DNA of 64,000 nucleotides from Phocaeicola sp. (GTDB taxonomy: Bacteria > Bacteroidota > Bacteroidia > Bacteroidales > Bacteroidaceae): contig JALEQJ010000018.1 of NCBI GenBank assembly GCA_022764505.1, positions 1 to 64,000 on the forward strand, written 5' to 3'. The number at the start of each line of letters is the position of its first letter. Positions within the stretch are counted from its first letter, which is position 1. Position numbers and translations under genes: made by a program. Of the stretch, positions 16,569 through 24,673 are shown in pieces. The notes under the pieces were generated by a model. It was not told where the DNA came from. It ran no database searches and was given only the letters and a program-made list of their open reading frames with translations.

Positions 16569-16678
16569 TTAAACACAAAAAAAGGGAATTAGGAAATCTT
16601 AATCAGAACGAAATGATGAATATTTCAGCTTTGGCAAATGTTCTATGTAGGGACATCGCTCAAAATAGTTCCATAAAC

Positions 16679-16709
16679 AAGCCTCCGGTGGGGTTTTCGT
16701 TGGGGGCTT
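16679..16709 (+). terminator. Hairpin resembling those in Bacteroides mobilisation regions
   Basis: AAGCCTCC pairs with GGGGGCTT (one G-T pair) around a loop containing GGTGGGGTTTTCG. There is no long T-run. The motif reminds me of sequence near mobilisation regions of Bacteroides elements; that link is from memory and weak. Confidence 0.35.
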
Positions 16710-16935
16710 CTGACCTTTGCACATATAAAAAGCAATATCGGAGCGTTACACCCCAAAAGCATCCTACTATCTATTACATAATGAAACGACATACTTAGCT
16801 GATCGGTGCGGATCTCCCACCATGCGGACAAATCCCGGTAACAAAATGACAAAACGGACAATGTTCCTAACATGCCAACTTGTAAATGGGATGAATGATT
16901 TTCTTTTTTCGCAAGTTGATTTTATAAAATTGCCA

Positions 16936-16955
16936 CCGAAAGTTCGTACTTTCGG
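16936..16955. repeat. Perfect 8-bp inverted repeat
   Basis: CCGAAAGT and ACTTTCGG surround a TCGT loop, followed by AAAAA. A terminator for the minus strand, a protein-binding site or a mobile-element feature are all possible. Confidence 0.45.
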
Positions 16956-17247
16956 AAAAAGATGTCGTATTTGCAAATGAAAGAGTTATTTGACAGCATA
17001 GCAACGTAAAACGCTGAAATTCGCACAGTTGCTAAATCGTTACCTCTATTTCTTAAATAATCCGCTAAAAGTTTATTTCTCAATTGGTTATGTCAAACTG
17101 AGAAGAATCTAAAATATAACATCTCATGATGTTTTTCTGTTCAAGTTTCCTTGCCTAAAGAATAGTAAAGGTAAAAAACACAGAATATAGCCAAATAGAG
17201 CGTGTGTAGATACGTGGTTTTTGGCAAAAAAATAACATCTTTGCAGA

Positions 17248-17904
17248 ATGAATTGGATAGGACAGATAGCAATCGTAGATTTACTTATCAGCGGTGTGCT
17301 GATAGGCATTATTGTTTCTGCACCCTTAGGACCGGTAGGTATTCTCTGTATACAACGCACACTGAATAAAGGTAGATGGGTGGGCTTTGCTACTGGTTTA
17401 GGGGCTACAATGAGCGATATTATTTATGCCGTACTTACGGGGTATGGTATGAGTTTTATGTACGATTTTATTCATAAGTACGAGATACCTTTACAAATAG
17501 TAGGAAGTATATTACTGCTTTTTTTTGGTATCTATACCTTTCGTACAGACCCCTTGAAATCTATGCACAAAGGTTCCGGTACTACAAATTCTTATCTTCA
17601 GAATCTTATTACCGCTTTTTTTGTTACGCTTTCCAATCCACTTATTATCGCTTTATTCATCGCCTTATTTGCCCGTTTCTCTTTTGTAGTTCCGGAGAAT
17701 AATATAGGTCTGCAAGCTACAGCCTACTTATCTATCGCTATAGGTGCTGTGTTGTGGTGGCTGACACTTACTTTTTTCATCAATAAAGTACGGACTAAAT
17801 TTAAGATGAAAGGTATTCGTCGTATCAATCGTACTATAGGAGTAGGTGTGATTTTTGCCTCTATTGTAGGATTGGTACATGCTATTTCCAGCTGTTGTTT
17901 TTAA
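17248..17904 (+). CDS. LysE-family amino-acid exporter
   Basis: This 218-residue integral membrane protein has about six hydrophobic segments. The LysE signature is at the N-terminus: Ile-Val-Ser-Ala-Pro-Leu-Gly-Pro-Val-Gly, then Cys-Ile-Gln-Arg-Thr-Leu-Asn-Lys-Gly-Arg and Gly-Leu-Gly-Ala-Thr-Met-Ser-Asp. A second conserved Ser-Asn-Pro (about 131-133) is also present. Family members export amino acids; the substrate is unknown. A CATCTTTG box, close to the -7 consensus, ends only three bases before the ATG, so the message may be nearly leaderless. The next gene starts four bases after its stop codon. Confidence 0.8.
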   Translation: MNWIGQIAIVDLLISGVLIGIIVSAPLGPVGILCIQRTLNKGRWVGFATGLGATMSDIIYAVLTGYGMSFMYDFIHKYEIPLQIVGSILLLFFGIYTFRTDPLKSMHKGSGTTNSYLQNLITAFFVTLSNPLIIALFIALFARFSFVVPENNIGLQATAYLSIAIGAVLWWLTLTFFINKVRTKFKMKGIRRINRTIGVGVIFASIVGLVHAISSCCF

Positions 17905-17908
17905 GCAA

Positions 17909-18451
17909 ATGAAGAAAGAATCCCTTATTTATAAAGAAGAAAATATAGTAGTTTACCTGCTGTATATGTGGAGATTGGAAGATACTTTGCGTGCCTTTCA
18001 GTTTGATGTAGAGCGTATATTGACTGTACTATGCCTTGAAGACGAAACACAAGAGGAAGAACGTGTTTTTTTGCAAGAACTCATAGATATGATGCTGGCA
18101 GAAGGCGTGAAAGAAAGTGGGCATCTACAAGTAAACAAGAATCTCGTGTCATGGCTTACAGAACTACACAATAAACTCTTGGCATCTCATAAAATTCAAA
18201 AATACAACGCTTTGTATTATCAGGTTTTGCCTACAATCGTAGAGCTACGTGCCAAGAGTCAAAAAACAGAGATTTCCGAAATTGAAACTTGTTTGGAAGC
18301 TATGTATGGATATTCTCTTCTTGAGATGCAAGGAAAACCTATTTCTCAAGTAACCACAGAAGCAATGTTGGGTGTAAAACAGCTCATGGCTACCTTGGCA
18401 GAAGTATATAAACAAGAAAAAGCGGGAACATTTCCCTTAGAAAATATATGA
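17909..18451 (+). CDS. DUF4924 family protein
   Basis: This soluble, helical 180-residue protein is of a Bacteroidota-specific family without known function. The start at 17909 (Met-Lys-Lys-Glu-Ser-Leu-Ile-Tyr) is preferred to the in-frame ATG at 17879, which lies within the LysE gene. Family-like segments are Tyr-Leu-Leu-Tyr-Met-Trp-Arg-Leu-Glu-Asp near residue 20 and a conserved Gln-Val-Leu-Pro-Thr-Ile region in the middle. It is sandwiched between the exporter and rfbD with gaps of 4 and 1 bases, so all three are likely one transcript. Confidence 0.75.
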   Translation: MKKESLIYKEENIVVYLLYMWRLEDTLRAFQFDVERILTVLCLEDETQEEERVFLQELIDMMLAEGVKESGHLQVNKNLVSWLTELHNKLLASHKIQKYNALYYQVLPTIVELRAKSQKTEISEIETCLEAMYGYSLLEMQGKPISQVTTEAMLGVKQLMATLAEVYKQEKAGTFPLENI

Positions 18452-18452
18452 T

Positions 18453-19322
18453 ATGAAACGAATACTTGTAACAGGTGCCAATGGGCAATTAGGACAAGTG
18501 GTAAGAGATCTATCTGCCCAGTATCCACAATTCCAATTTCTATTTACAGATATAGCAGAACTGGATATTTGTGATGCGCAGTCGGTAGAGACTTATATCT
18601 CTACCCATAAAATAAACTGGGTATTAAACTGTGCTGCGTATACTGCTGTAGACCGTGCAGAACAAGAAGAAGCCTTGTGCGACAAGATCAATCATATAGC
18701 TCCTGCTTATTTGGCTCATGCCATAGAGAAAGCAGGTGGACGTATGATTCATATTTCTACAGATTATGTTTTCAATGGTACGGCTCATATACCTTATACG
18801 GAAGAAACTCCTACTGCTCCTATTGCAGTGTATGGTCGTACCAAGCGAGCCGGAGAAACAGCACTCTTGGAAGCTTGCCCTGCGGCGATCATTCTGCGTA
18901 CAGCATGGCTATACTCTGTTTACGGTAATAACTTTGTGAAGACTATGCTCAGATTAGGAAGAGAAAAAACAGAACTGGGCGTTATCTTTGATCAAATAGG
19001 AACACCTACCTATGCCAATGATTTGGCAAAAGTTATGCTTGCTTGCATTGTACAAGATATTCCGGCAGGCATTTATCACTTCAGCAATGAAGGAGTTTGT
19101 TCTTGGTACGATTTTACGAAAGAAATTCATCGTCAGGCAGGTATTACTACTTGTAATGTGAAACCACTGCACACGGTAGATTATCCTACACCTGCACAAC
19201 GTCCGCATTATTCTGTACTGGACAAAACCAAAATCAAGCAAACATTGGGTATCACTATTCCACATTGGACAGAGAGCTTGCAAGAATGTATCTGTTTATT
19301 GGAAAAAGCAACCACGAAATAA
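18453..19322 (+). CDS. rfbD: dTDP-4-dehydrorhamnose reductase
   Basis: The 289-residue short-chain dehydrogenase-type enzyme reduces dTDP-4-dehydro-L-rhamnose to dTDP-L-rhamnose with NAD(P)H. The nucleotide-binding motif Gly-Ala-Asn-Gly-Gln-Leu-Gly is at residues 7-13; the catalytic Thr-Asp-Tyr-Val-Phe-Asn-Gly and Tyr-Gly-Arg-Thr-Lys segments are in place. The rest of the rhamnose pathway (rfbABC) is not in this window. It lies immediately downstream of the DUF4924 gene and 18 bases before prfC. Confidence 0.88.
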   Translation: MKRILVTGANGQLGQVVRDLSAQYPQFQFLFTDIAELDICDAQSVETYISTHKINWVLNCAAYTAVDRAEQEEALCDKINHIAPAYLAHAIEKAGGRMIHISTDYVFNGTAHIPYTEETPTAPIAVYGRTKRAGETALLEACPAAIILRTAWLYSVYGNNFVKTMLRLGREKTELGVIFDQIGTPTYANDLAKVMLACIVQDIPAGIYHFSNEGVCSWYDFTKEIHRQAGITTCNVKPLHTVDYPTPAQRPHYSVLDKTKIKQTLGITIPHWTESLQECICLLEKATTK

Positions 19323-19340
19323 AAAACGAAATAAAATACA

Positions 19341-20906
19341 ATGAACGAAATAGATAGAAGGCGCACCTTTGCTATTATTGCACACCCCGATGCGGGTAAG
19401 ACTTCGCTCACAGAAAAATTACTCCTCTTCGGGGGACAAATACAGGTAGCAGGTGCGGTAAAATCTAATAAAATAAAGAAGACGGCTACATCGGACTGGA
19501 TGGACATAGAGAAACAGCGTGGTATATCGGTTACTACGTCTGTTATGGAGTTCGATTATCAGGACTATAAAATCAATATCTTAGATACGCCGGGTCACCA
19601 AGACTTTGCAGAAGATACCTATCGTACCCTCACAGCTGTAGATAGTGTAATTATCGTGGTAGATGGTGCCAAAGGGGTGGAAACGCAGACCAGAAAGCTT
19701 ATGGAAGTGTGTAGAATGCGCAATACTCCTGTGATCATCTTTGTGAACAAGATGGATAGAGAGGGGAAAGATCCTTTTGATCTGTTAGATGAATTGGAGG
19801 AAGAACTGAAGATAGCGGTGCGTCCTCTTTCGTGGCCTATAGATCAGGGACAACGTTTCAAAGGAGTGTACAATATCTATGAGCAAAATCTCAATCTCTT
19901 TCAGCCTTCCAAGACAGTGGTAACAGAGAAAGTAGAAGTAGATATTCACTCTACAGAATTGGAAACGCATATCGGAGATAGGTTGGCAACTAAGCTTAGA
20001 GATGATTTGGAACTGATAGAAAGCGTATATCCGTCTTTTCAGCGTGAGGATTACTTGGAGGGGACGTTGGCACCCGTATTTTTCGGTTCAGCTTTGAACA
20101 ATTTCGGAGTGCAAGAACTCTTGGATTGCTTTGTACAGATAGCCCCCAGCCCACGTGCTACTACAGCGATAGAACGCACGGTAGAACCTTCGGAAAATAA
20201 GTTTACGGGTTTCATCTTTAAGATTACTGCCAATATAGACCCCAATCATCGTTCTTGTGTTGCTTTCTGTAAAATCTGTTCGGGTAAGTTCGTGAGAAAT
20301 ATGCCTTACCTTCACGTAAGACATAATAAATCTATGCGCTTCTCTTCTCCTACACAGTTTATGGCGCAACGTAAAACTACGGTAGACGAAGCTTGGGCAG
20401 GAGATATTATCGGGCTTCCGGACAATGGTACATTCAAGATAGGCGATACGCTGACAGAAGGAGAATTACTCCACTTCAAAGGATTGCCCAGTTTCTCTCC
20501 GGAAATGTTTAAGTACATAGAAAACGCAGACCCTATGAAGGCAAAGCAGTTGGCAAAAGGAATAGACCAACTGATGGACGAGGGGGTAGCACAGCTATTT
20601 GTCAATGAATTTAATGGTAGAAAGATTATAGGTACTGTAGGACAACTGCAATTTGAGGTAATTCAATATAGATTGGAGAATGAATACAATGCCAAGTGTA
20701 AGTGGGAACCTGTCAGTCTATACAAAGCCTGCTGGATAGAAAGTGATGATGCCGCAGAATTGGAAGCTTTCAAGAAACGTAAATATCAATATATGGCAAA
20801 GGACAGAGAAGGAAGAGATGTGTTCCTCGCCGATAGTGGTTATGTTCTTCAGATGGCACAAATGGATTTCAAAAACATTCGTTTCCACTTCACGAGCGAA
20901 TTTTAA
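19341..20906 (+). CDS. prfC: Peptide chain release factor 3
   Basis: This 521-residue translational GTPase recycles release factors 1 and 2 from the ribosome. The P-loop Ala-His-Pro-Asp-Ala-Gly-Lys-Thr is near residue 15; the RF3-type switch region [16 protein letters not shown], Asp-Thr-Pro-Gly-His and Asn-Lys-Met-Asp follow. Domain II and the RF3-specific C-terminal domain are complete at the usual length. It starts 18 bases after rfbD and ends 12 bases before a secreted hydrolase, probably within one operon. Confidence 0.93.
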   Translation: MNEIDRRRTFAIIAHPDAGKTSLTEKLLLFGGQIQVAGAVKSNKIKKTATSDWMDIEKQRGISVTTSVMEFDYQDYKINILDTPGHQDFAEDTYRTLTAVDSVIIVVDGAKGVETQTRKLMEVCRMRNTPVIIFVNKMDREGKDPFDLLDELEEELKIAVRPLSWPIDQGQRFKGVYNIYEQNLNLFQPSKTVVTEKVEVDIHSTELETHIGDRLATKLRDDLELIESVYPSFQREDYLEGTLAPVFFGSALNNFGVQELLDCFVQIAPSPRATTAIERTVEPSENKFTGFIFKITANIDPNHRSCVAFCKICSGKFVRNMPYLHVRHNKSMRFSSPTQFMAQRKTTVDEAWAGDIIGLPDNGTFKIGDTLTEGELLHFKGLPSFSPEMFKYIENADPMKAKQLAKGIDQLMDEGVAQLFVNEFNGRKIIGTVGQLQFEVIQYRLENEYNAKCKWEPVSLYKACWIESDDAAELEAFKKRKYQYMAKDREGRDVFLADSGYVLQMAQMDFKNIRFHFTSEF

Positions 20907-20918
20907 GTAGCATAAACA

Positions 20919-22412
20919 ATGAAAAAACTGATATTAATTCTGGTGGCTTGCCTCTGTACAATGGCAGGCACAGCGCAAAATATGCACCCCAAAAGAGAGT
21001 TCCGAGGCGCATGGATACAATGTGTAAATGGACAGTTTCAAGGGAAAACCACAGCAGAGATACAGAAAATGCTTATATCTCAGCTTGATGTCTTGGAAGA
21101 AGCAGGCATCAATGCCATAATATTCCAAGTAAGACCAGAAGCAGATGCTCTATATAACTCCCCTTACGAGCCATGGAGCCGTTTTCTTACAGGCGAACAA
21201 GGAAAAGCCCCCGTGCCTTATTGGGATCCCTTGCAATTTATGATAGATGAATGCCACAAAAGAAATATGGAACTGCACGCATGGGTAAATCCTTATCGGG
21301 CAAAGACAAAAGGTACTACTCGTCTGTCTACTATGCACCCGCATTATAGACACCCGGAAATGTTCTTTACGTATGCAGATCAAATGTATTTTGACCCGGG
21401 ATTGCCTTCTTCAAGAAAGTATATCTGTATGATAGTAGAGGACATCGTAAAGAGATATGATGTAGATGCTATTCATATGGACGATTATTTCTACCCTTAT
21501 CCGGTGCCGGGGCTTACTATCCCGGACGATAAGAGTTTTGCCGCTTATGGAAGAGGTTTCTCTAATAAAGGAGATTGGCGCAGAGATAATGTAAATGTAC
21601 TTATCAAAGAACTACATGAAACCATTCGCTCTACAAAGCCTTGGGTTAAGTTCGGGATTTCTCCTTTTGGAATCTATAGAAATGAGAAGAGCGTAGCTTA
21701 TGGTAGTAAAACCAATGGGTTGCAGAACTATGATGACCTCTATGCAGATGTACTTCTGTGGGTAAACAATGGTTGGATAGACTATAATATACCACAGATT
21801 TATTGGGAAATAGGACACCCTGCAGCAGACTATAATACTTTGGTGCGCTGGTGGGCAAAACACGCTTCGGCACGTCCGTTATATATAGGACAAGATGTTA
21901 TTCGTACTGTAACAGCTTCGGATTCAAGAGACCCCTACACCAATCAGATGCCTGCTAAATATAACTTACAGCGTTCTTTGCCACAAGTACAAGGTAGTGC
22001 GCAGTGGTATGCTTCGGCAGTAATAGAGAATAAGGGAAACTACAAAGATCTTTTGCAACAGTATTATCATAGATATCCCTCTTTGCAACCTGCGGCTCCA
22101 TTTATAGACAACAAGCCTCCTAAGCGTGTGAGAAAGCTCAAAGCTGTGTGGACAGAAGACGGTTATATGCTATTTTGGACACCTTCCAAAGGAAAGAAAG
22201 AGATGGATAAATCTATAGCGTATGTGGTATATAGATTTGCAGAAAATGAAGGCGTTAATCTTAATAATACCAAACGTATCGTTACCATTACAAGAAATAC
22301 CTTTGTGAAATTGGATTATCAGTTTGGCAATACACGATATCGTTACGTAGTAACTGCTTTGGATAGACTGCAAAATGAATCCAAGGGCAAGGATAAACTT
22401 GTGAAGCTATAA
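20919..22412 (+). CDS. Secreted GHL10-type (DUF187, YngK-like) glycoside hydrolase
   Basis: The 497-residue protein begins with a signal peptide (Met-Lys-Lys-Leu-Ile-Leu, cleaved near Gly-Thr-Ala-Gln). The catalytic barrel spans about 27-360: Arg-Gly-Ala-Trp-Ile-Gln, Ile-Ile-Phe-Gln-Val-Arg-Pro, His-Ala-Trp-Val-Asn-Pro-Tyr-Arg and Asp-Ala-Ile-His-Met-Asp-Asp-Tyr-Phe-Tyr-Pro-Tyr, which are hallmarks of glycosylhydrolase-like family 10. The last 120 residues resemble a fibronectin-like module. The substrate is likely a cell-wall or host glycan. It is the last gene before a strong bidirectional terminator. Confidence 0.85.
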   Translation: MKKLILILVACLCTMAGTAQNMHPKREFRGAWIQCVNGQFQGKTTAEIQKMLISQLDVLEEAGINAIIFQVRPEADALYNSPYEPWSRFLTGEQGKAPVPYWDPLQFMIDECHKRNMELHAWVNPYRAKTKGTTRLSTMHPHYRHPEMFFTYADQMYFDPGLPSSRKYICMIVEDIVKRYDVDAIHMDDYFYPYPVPGLTIPDDKSFAAYGRGFSNKGDWRRDNVNVLIKELHETIRSTKPWVKFGISPFGIYRNEKSVAYGSKTNGLQNYDDLYADVLLWVNNGWIDYNIPQIYWEIGHPAADYNTLVRWWAKHASARPLYIGQDVIRTVTASDSRDPYTNQMPAKYNLQRSLPQVQGSAQWYASAVIENKGNYKDLLQQYYHRYPSLQPAAPFIDNKPPKRVRKLKAVWTEDGYMLFWTPSKGKKEMDKSIAYVVYRFAENEGVNLNNTKRIVTITRNTFVKLDYQFGNTRYRYVVTALDRLQNESKGKDKLVKL

Positions 22413-22431
22413 ATATCATATGCTCTATATT

Positions 22432-22471
22432 AAGAAAGCTCTCAAAGGAATTTCCTTTGAGAGCTTTCTTA
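22432..22471. terminator. Bidirectional rho-independent terminator
   Basis: AAGAAAGCTCTCAAAGG and CCTTTGAGAGCTTTCTT form a perfect 17-bp stem with an AATT loop. A-runs and T-runs let it stop both the plus-strand hydrolase transcript and the minus-strand transcript ending at 22493. Confidence 0.88.
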
Positions 22472-22492
22472 TTGTGTATTGTCTCCTATACT

Positions 22493-23863
22493 TTATATGC
22501 GTGAAGCGAGAAAGACTCCTTGTTTTACTCTATCGGAAATACCTATGCCTCCTATGAGATTTCCCCCTATATGTAAGCCTTGATATTGGTTTTCTACCTC
22601 CTGTACGGCTTGGAATCGTATGGCAGAGTTGGCTTCATATTGAGGTATGGCTCTTTGATGTCTGAAGATACCCAATATCTTGATAGGTGTTTCTTTGGGA
22701 TACTTGAGCAATTCTATTACAGAACGCTCTACTATGGCGTGAATGCGTTCGTCCGATGCTTCATAGAGTTCGGGGTGCCGTGCGCCTCCCATAAAGAAAG
22801 AAAAGAGAGCTTGTCCCTTTGGGGCTTTGTGGTCAAAGCAGGCAGATGGAAACAAAATCCCCAAGATTTCTTTTTTCTCTATGCCGGGTATCAATCCTCC
22901 GAAAGCGTGTAACCAACTGTCTTCTCGCTGAGGTAAGGCTACTGCTACTTGTACTACGGGCGCATAATAGAGATTATTCAGGTGTTGGAGGGTGTCTGTG
23001 GATAAGAAAGGAAAGAGTTCCGGAAGGGCGTAAGCTCCTACGGTAGATATTACGTGCTTACTCTCTATATGTTTTTCTTCTCCGTCTTGTACGAACGTGG
23101 TATGCCACTTGTTTCCTTTTGGAGAAATGTGCGTATAAGCAGCCTGTAGAGAGATATTTTCTTCTCCAATAACCTTGGCAATGGCGTGTGTCAATGCAGA
23201 AAAGCCACCTTTCAGAGAAAAAACCTCTTTAGTAGCGGATTTGTCTCTATCTGTTTTAGGCTGTTTGGCTTTGGCTATAGCACCACGTATAAAACTACCA
23301 TAATCTTGTTCCAAGCGATAGAGTTTAGGAAGGGCAAACTGAGTGATGAGCTTTTCGTGATTGCCTGCATAGATGCCAGAAAGAAAAGGGTCTACAGCAT
23401 ATTCTAAAAAGGATTTTCCCAATCTTCGTTTTGCCAAACTGCCTACAGATTCCAAGGGATCCGTACCTTTCTTACGCCAAGGCTCTAATAAGATGCCGAA
23501 TTTGTCTTTCCAAGTGAACAAGGGAGTAGTGATGGCACTCCATAAGCCGGAAGGCAGTGCATAAAACCGTGTACCTTTCCAAATGAGACGCTTGTGCGCA
23601 CTGCGATGTGCTTTTTCTACCTCACAATGCGCAGATAAATCTTGGAGTAATTCTACTATTTCAGGAGAAGAGAGTACGCCTGTATTGGGACCTGTCTCAA
23701 ATGTATAACCATCTTTTTGGAGGGTCTGCATTTGTCCTCCTACTTGAGGTAGTTTATCTATGAGCTGTATGGTGTATCCTTTCTTTTGCAAGTAGTAAGC
23801 AGTGGTCAGTCCAGTGATACCTGCTCCTATGATAGTGATGTCTTTTTCTGTTATATTGTTCAT
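22493..23863 (-). CDS. hemG: Protoporphyrinogen oxidase (FAD-dependent)
   Basis: This 456-residue flavoprotein oxidises protoporphyrinogen IX to protoporphyrin IX in haem synthesis (HemY type). The start at 23863 (Met-Asn-Asn-Ile-Thr) places the FAD motif Ile-Gly-Ala-Gly-Ile-Thr-Gly-Leu about 13 residues in; an upstream in-frame ATG at 23983 would add 40 unlikely residues and overlap the next gene. Gly-Gly-Gln-Met-Gln and the C-terminal Gly-Leu-His-Ile-Gly-Gly-Asn-Leu-Ile-Gly-Gly-Ile-Gly-Ile-Ser segment fit the family. Symbol use varies (hemG or hemY). It follows the methyltransferase on the same strand. Confidence 0.88.
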   Translation of the reverse strand: MNNITEKDITIIGAGITGLTTAYYLQKKGYTIQLIDKLPQVGGQMQTLQKDGYTFETGPNTGVLSSPEIVELLQDLSAHCEVEKAHRSAHKRLIWKGTRFYALPSGLWSAITTPLFTWKDKFGILLEPWRKKGTDPLESVGSLAKRRLGKSFLEYAVDPFLSGIYAGNHEKLITQFALPKLYRLEQDYGSFIRGAIAKAKQPKTDRDKSATKEVFSLKGGFSALTHAIAKVIGEENISLQAAYTHISPKGNKWHTTFVQDGEEKHIESKHVISTVGAYALPELFPFLSTDTLQHLNNLYYAPVVQVAVALPQREDSWLHAFGGLIPGIEKKEILGILFPSACFDHKAPKGQALFSFFMGGARHPELYEASDERIHAIVERSVIELLKYPKETPIKILGIFRHQRAIPQYEANSAIRFQAVQEVENQYQGLHIGGNLIGGIGISDRVKQGVFLASRI

Positions 23864-23928
23864 TTGTATTGTTTTATCATCGGGAAGGGAACTATCTCTT
23901 CTATGGTGAAGTGAAAAGAAAAGAGCGT

Positions 23929-24663
23929 TTATCTCCACTCTATCTTTGCCAAATAGTCGTAATGTGCTCCCTGTTCTATGCAAGTAGCCTTGAAGCCATA
24001 TTGTGAAGCGTAATAGGAGAGGGTTTCAAAGTCCACATAAAGCCATAAGAAAGGTTTCCCTTTTGTTTTTTTGTATTGCATACTATAGGAAAGTTCTCCG
24101 TAATAATCTCCTGCTATGTCTATGAGGAAACTTCCATCTTCTTCTTCTTCTTCGTAGAGATAACGTAGATCCGAAGAGTCCATCAGAACGCAGCCTTCGG
24201 GTGATAATAATTGCTTGATACGTTCAAAAAAGCGTGGAAATTCTTCTACTTTTCCTATGATACCGGCTCCATTCATAAGCAGTAAAAGGGTATCGTAAGT
24301 AGTAGCCCAAGTGGGAGAGAAGAAGTTGCGTTGTTCTGCTTTGATACCTCGTTCTTTCATTACCTGCACACTGAGGGCAGATATATCTATGGCTTCCACG
24401 TTCTTTCCCATTTCTTGTAAAGCAAGGCTATGGCAACCACTACCTGCCCCTATGTCTAAGATTTTCCCACGTGCCAAGCGTAATGCGGTTTGTTCTATGG
24501 AACTCATTTCTGCATAGGTACGGAAAAGTTGTGAAACGGGAATTTCATCATCGTCAAAGTCTGGAGAGGAGACGATGAGTTTATCTGCCCGACCTTTTTT
24601 ATGATAGTCTGCTATGGCTTGCCCCATAGGATCTTCTGTAGGAGGTAGTAGGTCTGTGTACAT
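23929..24663 (-). CDS. Class I SAM-dependent methyltransferase
   Basis: The 244-residue protein carries a Rossmann methyltransferase core: motif I Ile-Leu-Asp-Ile-Gly-Ala-Gly-Ser-Gly-Cys-His near residue 68, acidic Glu-Ala-Ile-Asp-Ile-Ser at motif II, then Leu-Leu-Leu-Met-Asn-Gly-Ala-Gly. A run of five glutamates is present near residue 172. The N-terminal Pro-Met-Gly-Gln-Ala-Ile-Ala-Asp-Tyr segment is typical of a Bacteroidota subgroup whose substrate I do not know. It begins 10 bases after the SLBB gene, so it may be co-transcribed with the export genes. Confidence 0.8.
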   Translation of the reverse strand: MYTDLLPPTEDPMGQAIADYHKKGRADKLIVSSPDFDDDEIPVSQLFRTYAEMSSIEQTALRLARGKILDIGAGSGCHSLALQEMGKNVEAIDISALSVQVMKERGIKAEQRNFFSPTWATTYDTLLLLMNGAGIIGKVEEFPRFFERIKQLLSPEGCVLMDSSDLRYLYEEEEEDGSFLIDIAGDYYGELSYSMQYKKTKGKPFLWLYVDFETLSYYASQYGFKATCIEQGAHYDYLAKIEWR

Positions 24664-24673
24664 AGAGAAGAGC

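Larger units (their letters stand above)
16569..17247. other. Intergenic region, probable right end of the mobile relic
   Basis: No convincing gene is seen; short plus-strand open frames lack family features. It carries two clear hairpins (16679-16709 and 16936-16955). The first half keeps the G+C-rich character of the island, while the last 200 bases are AT-rich like the chromosome, so the island probably ends between about 16,750 and 17,000. No matched attachment repeats could be identified by eye. Confidence 0.4.
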
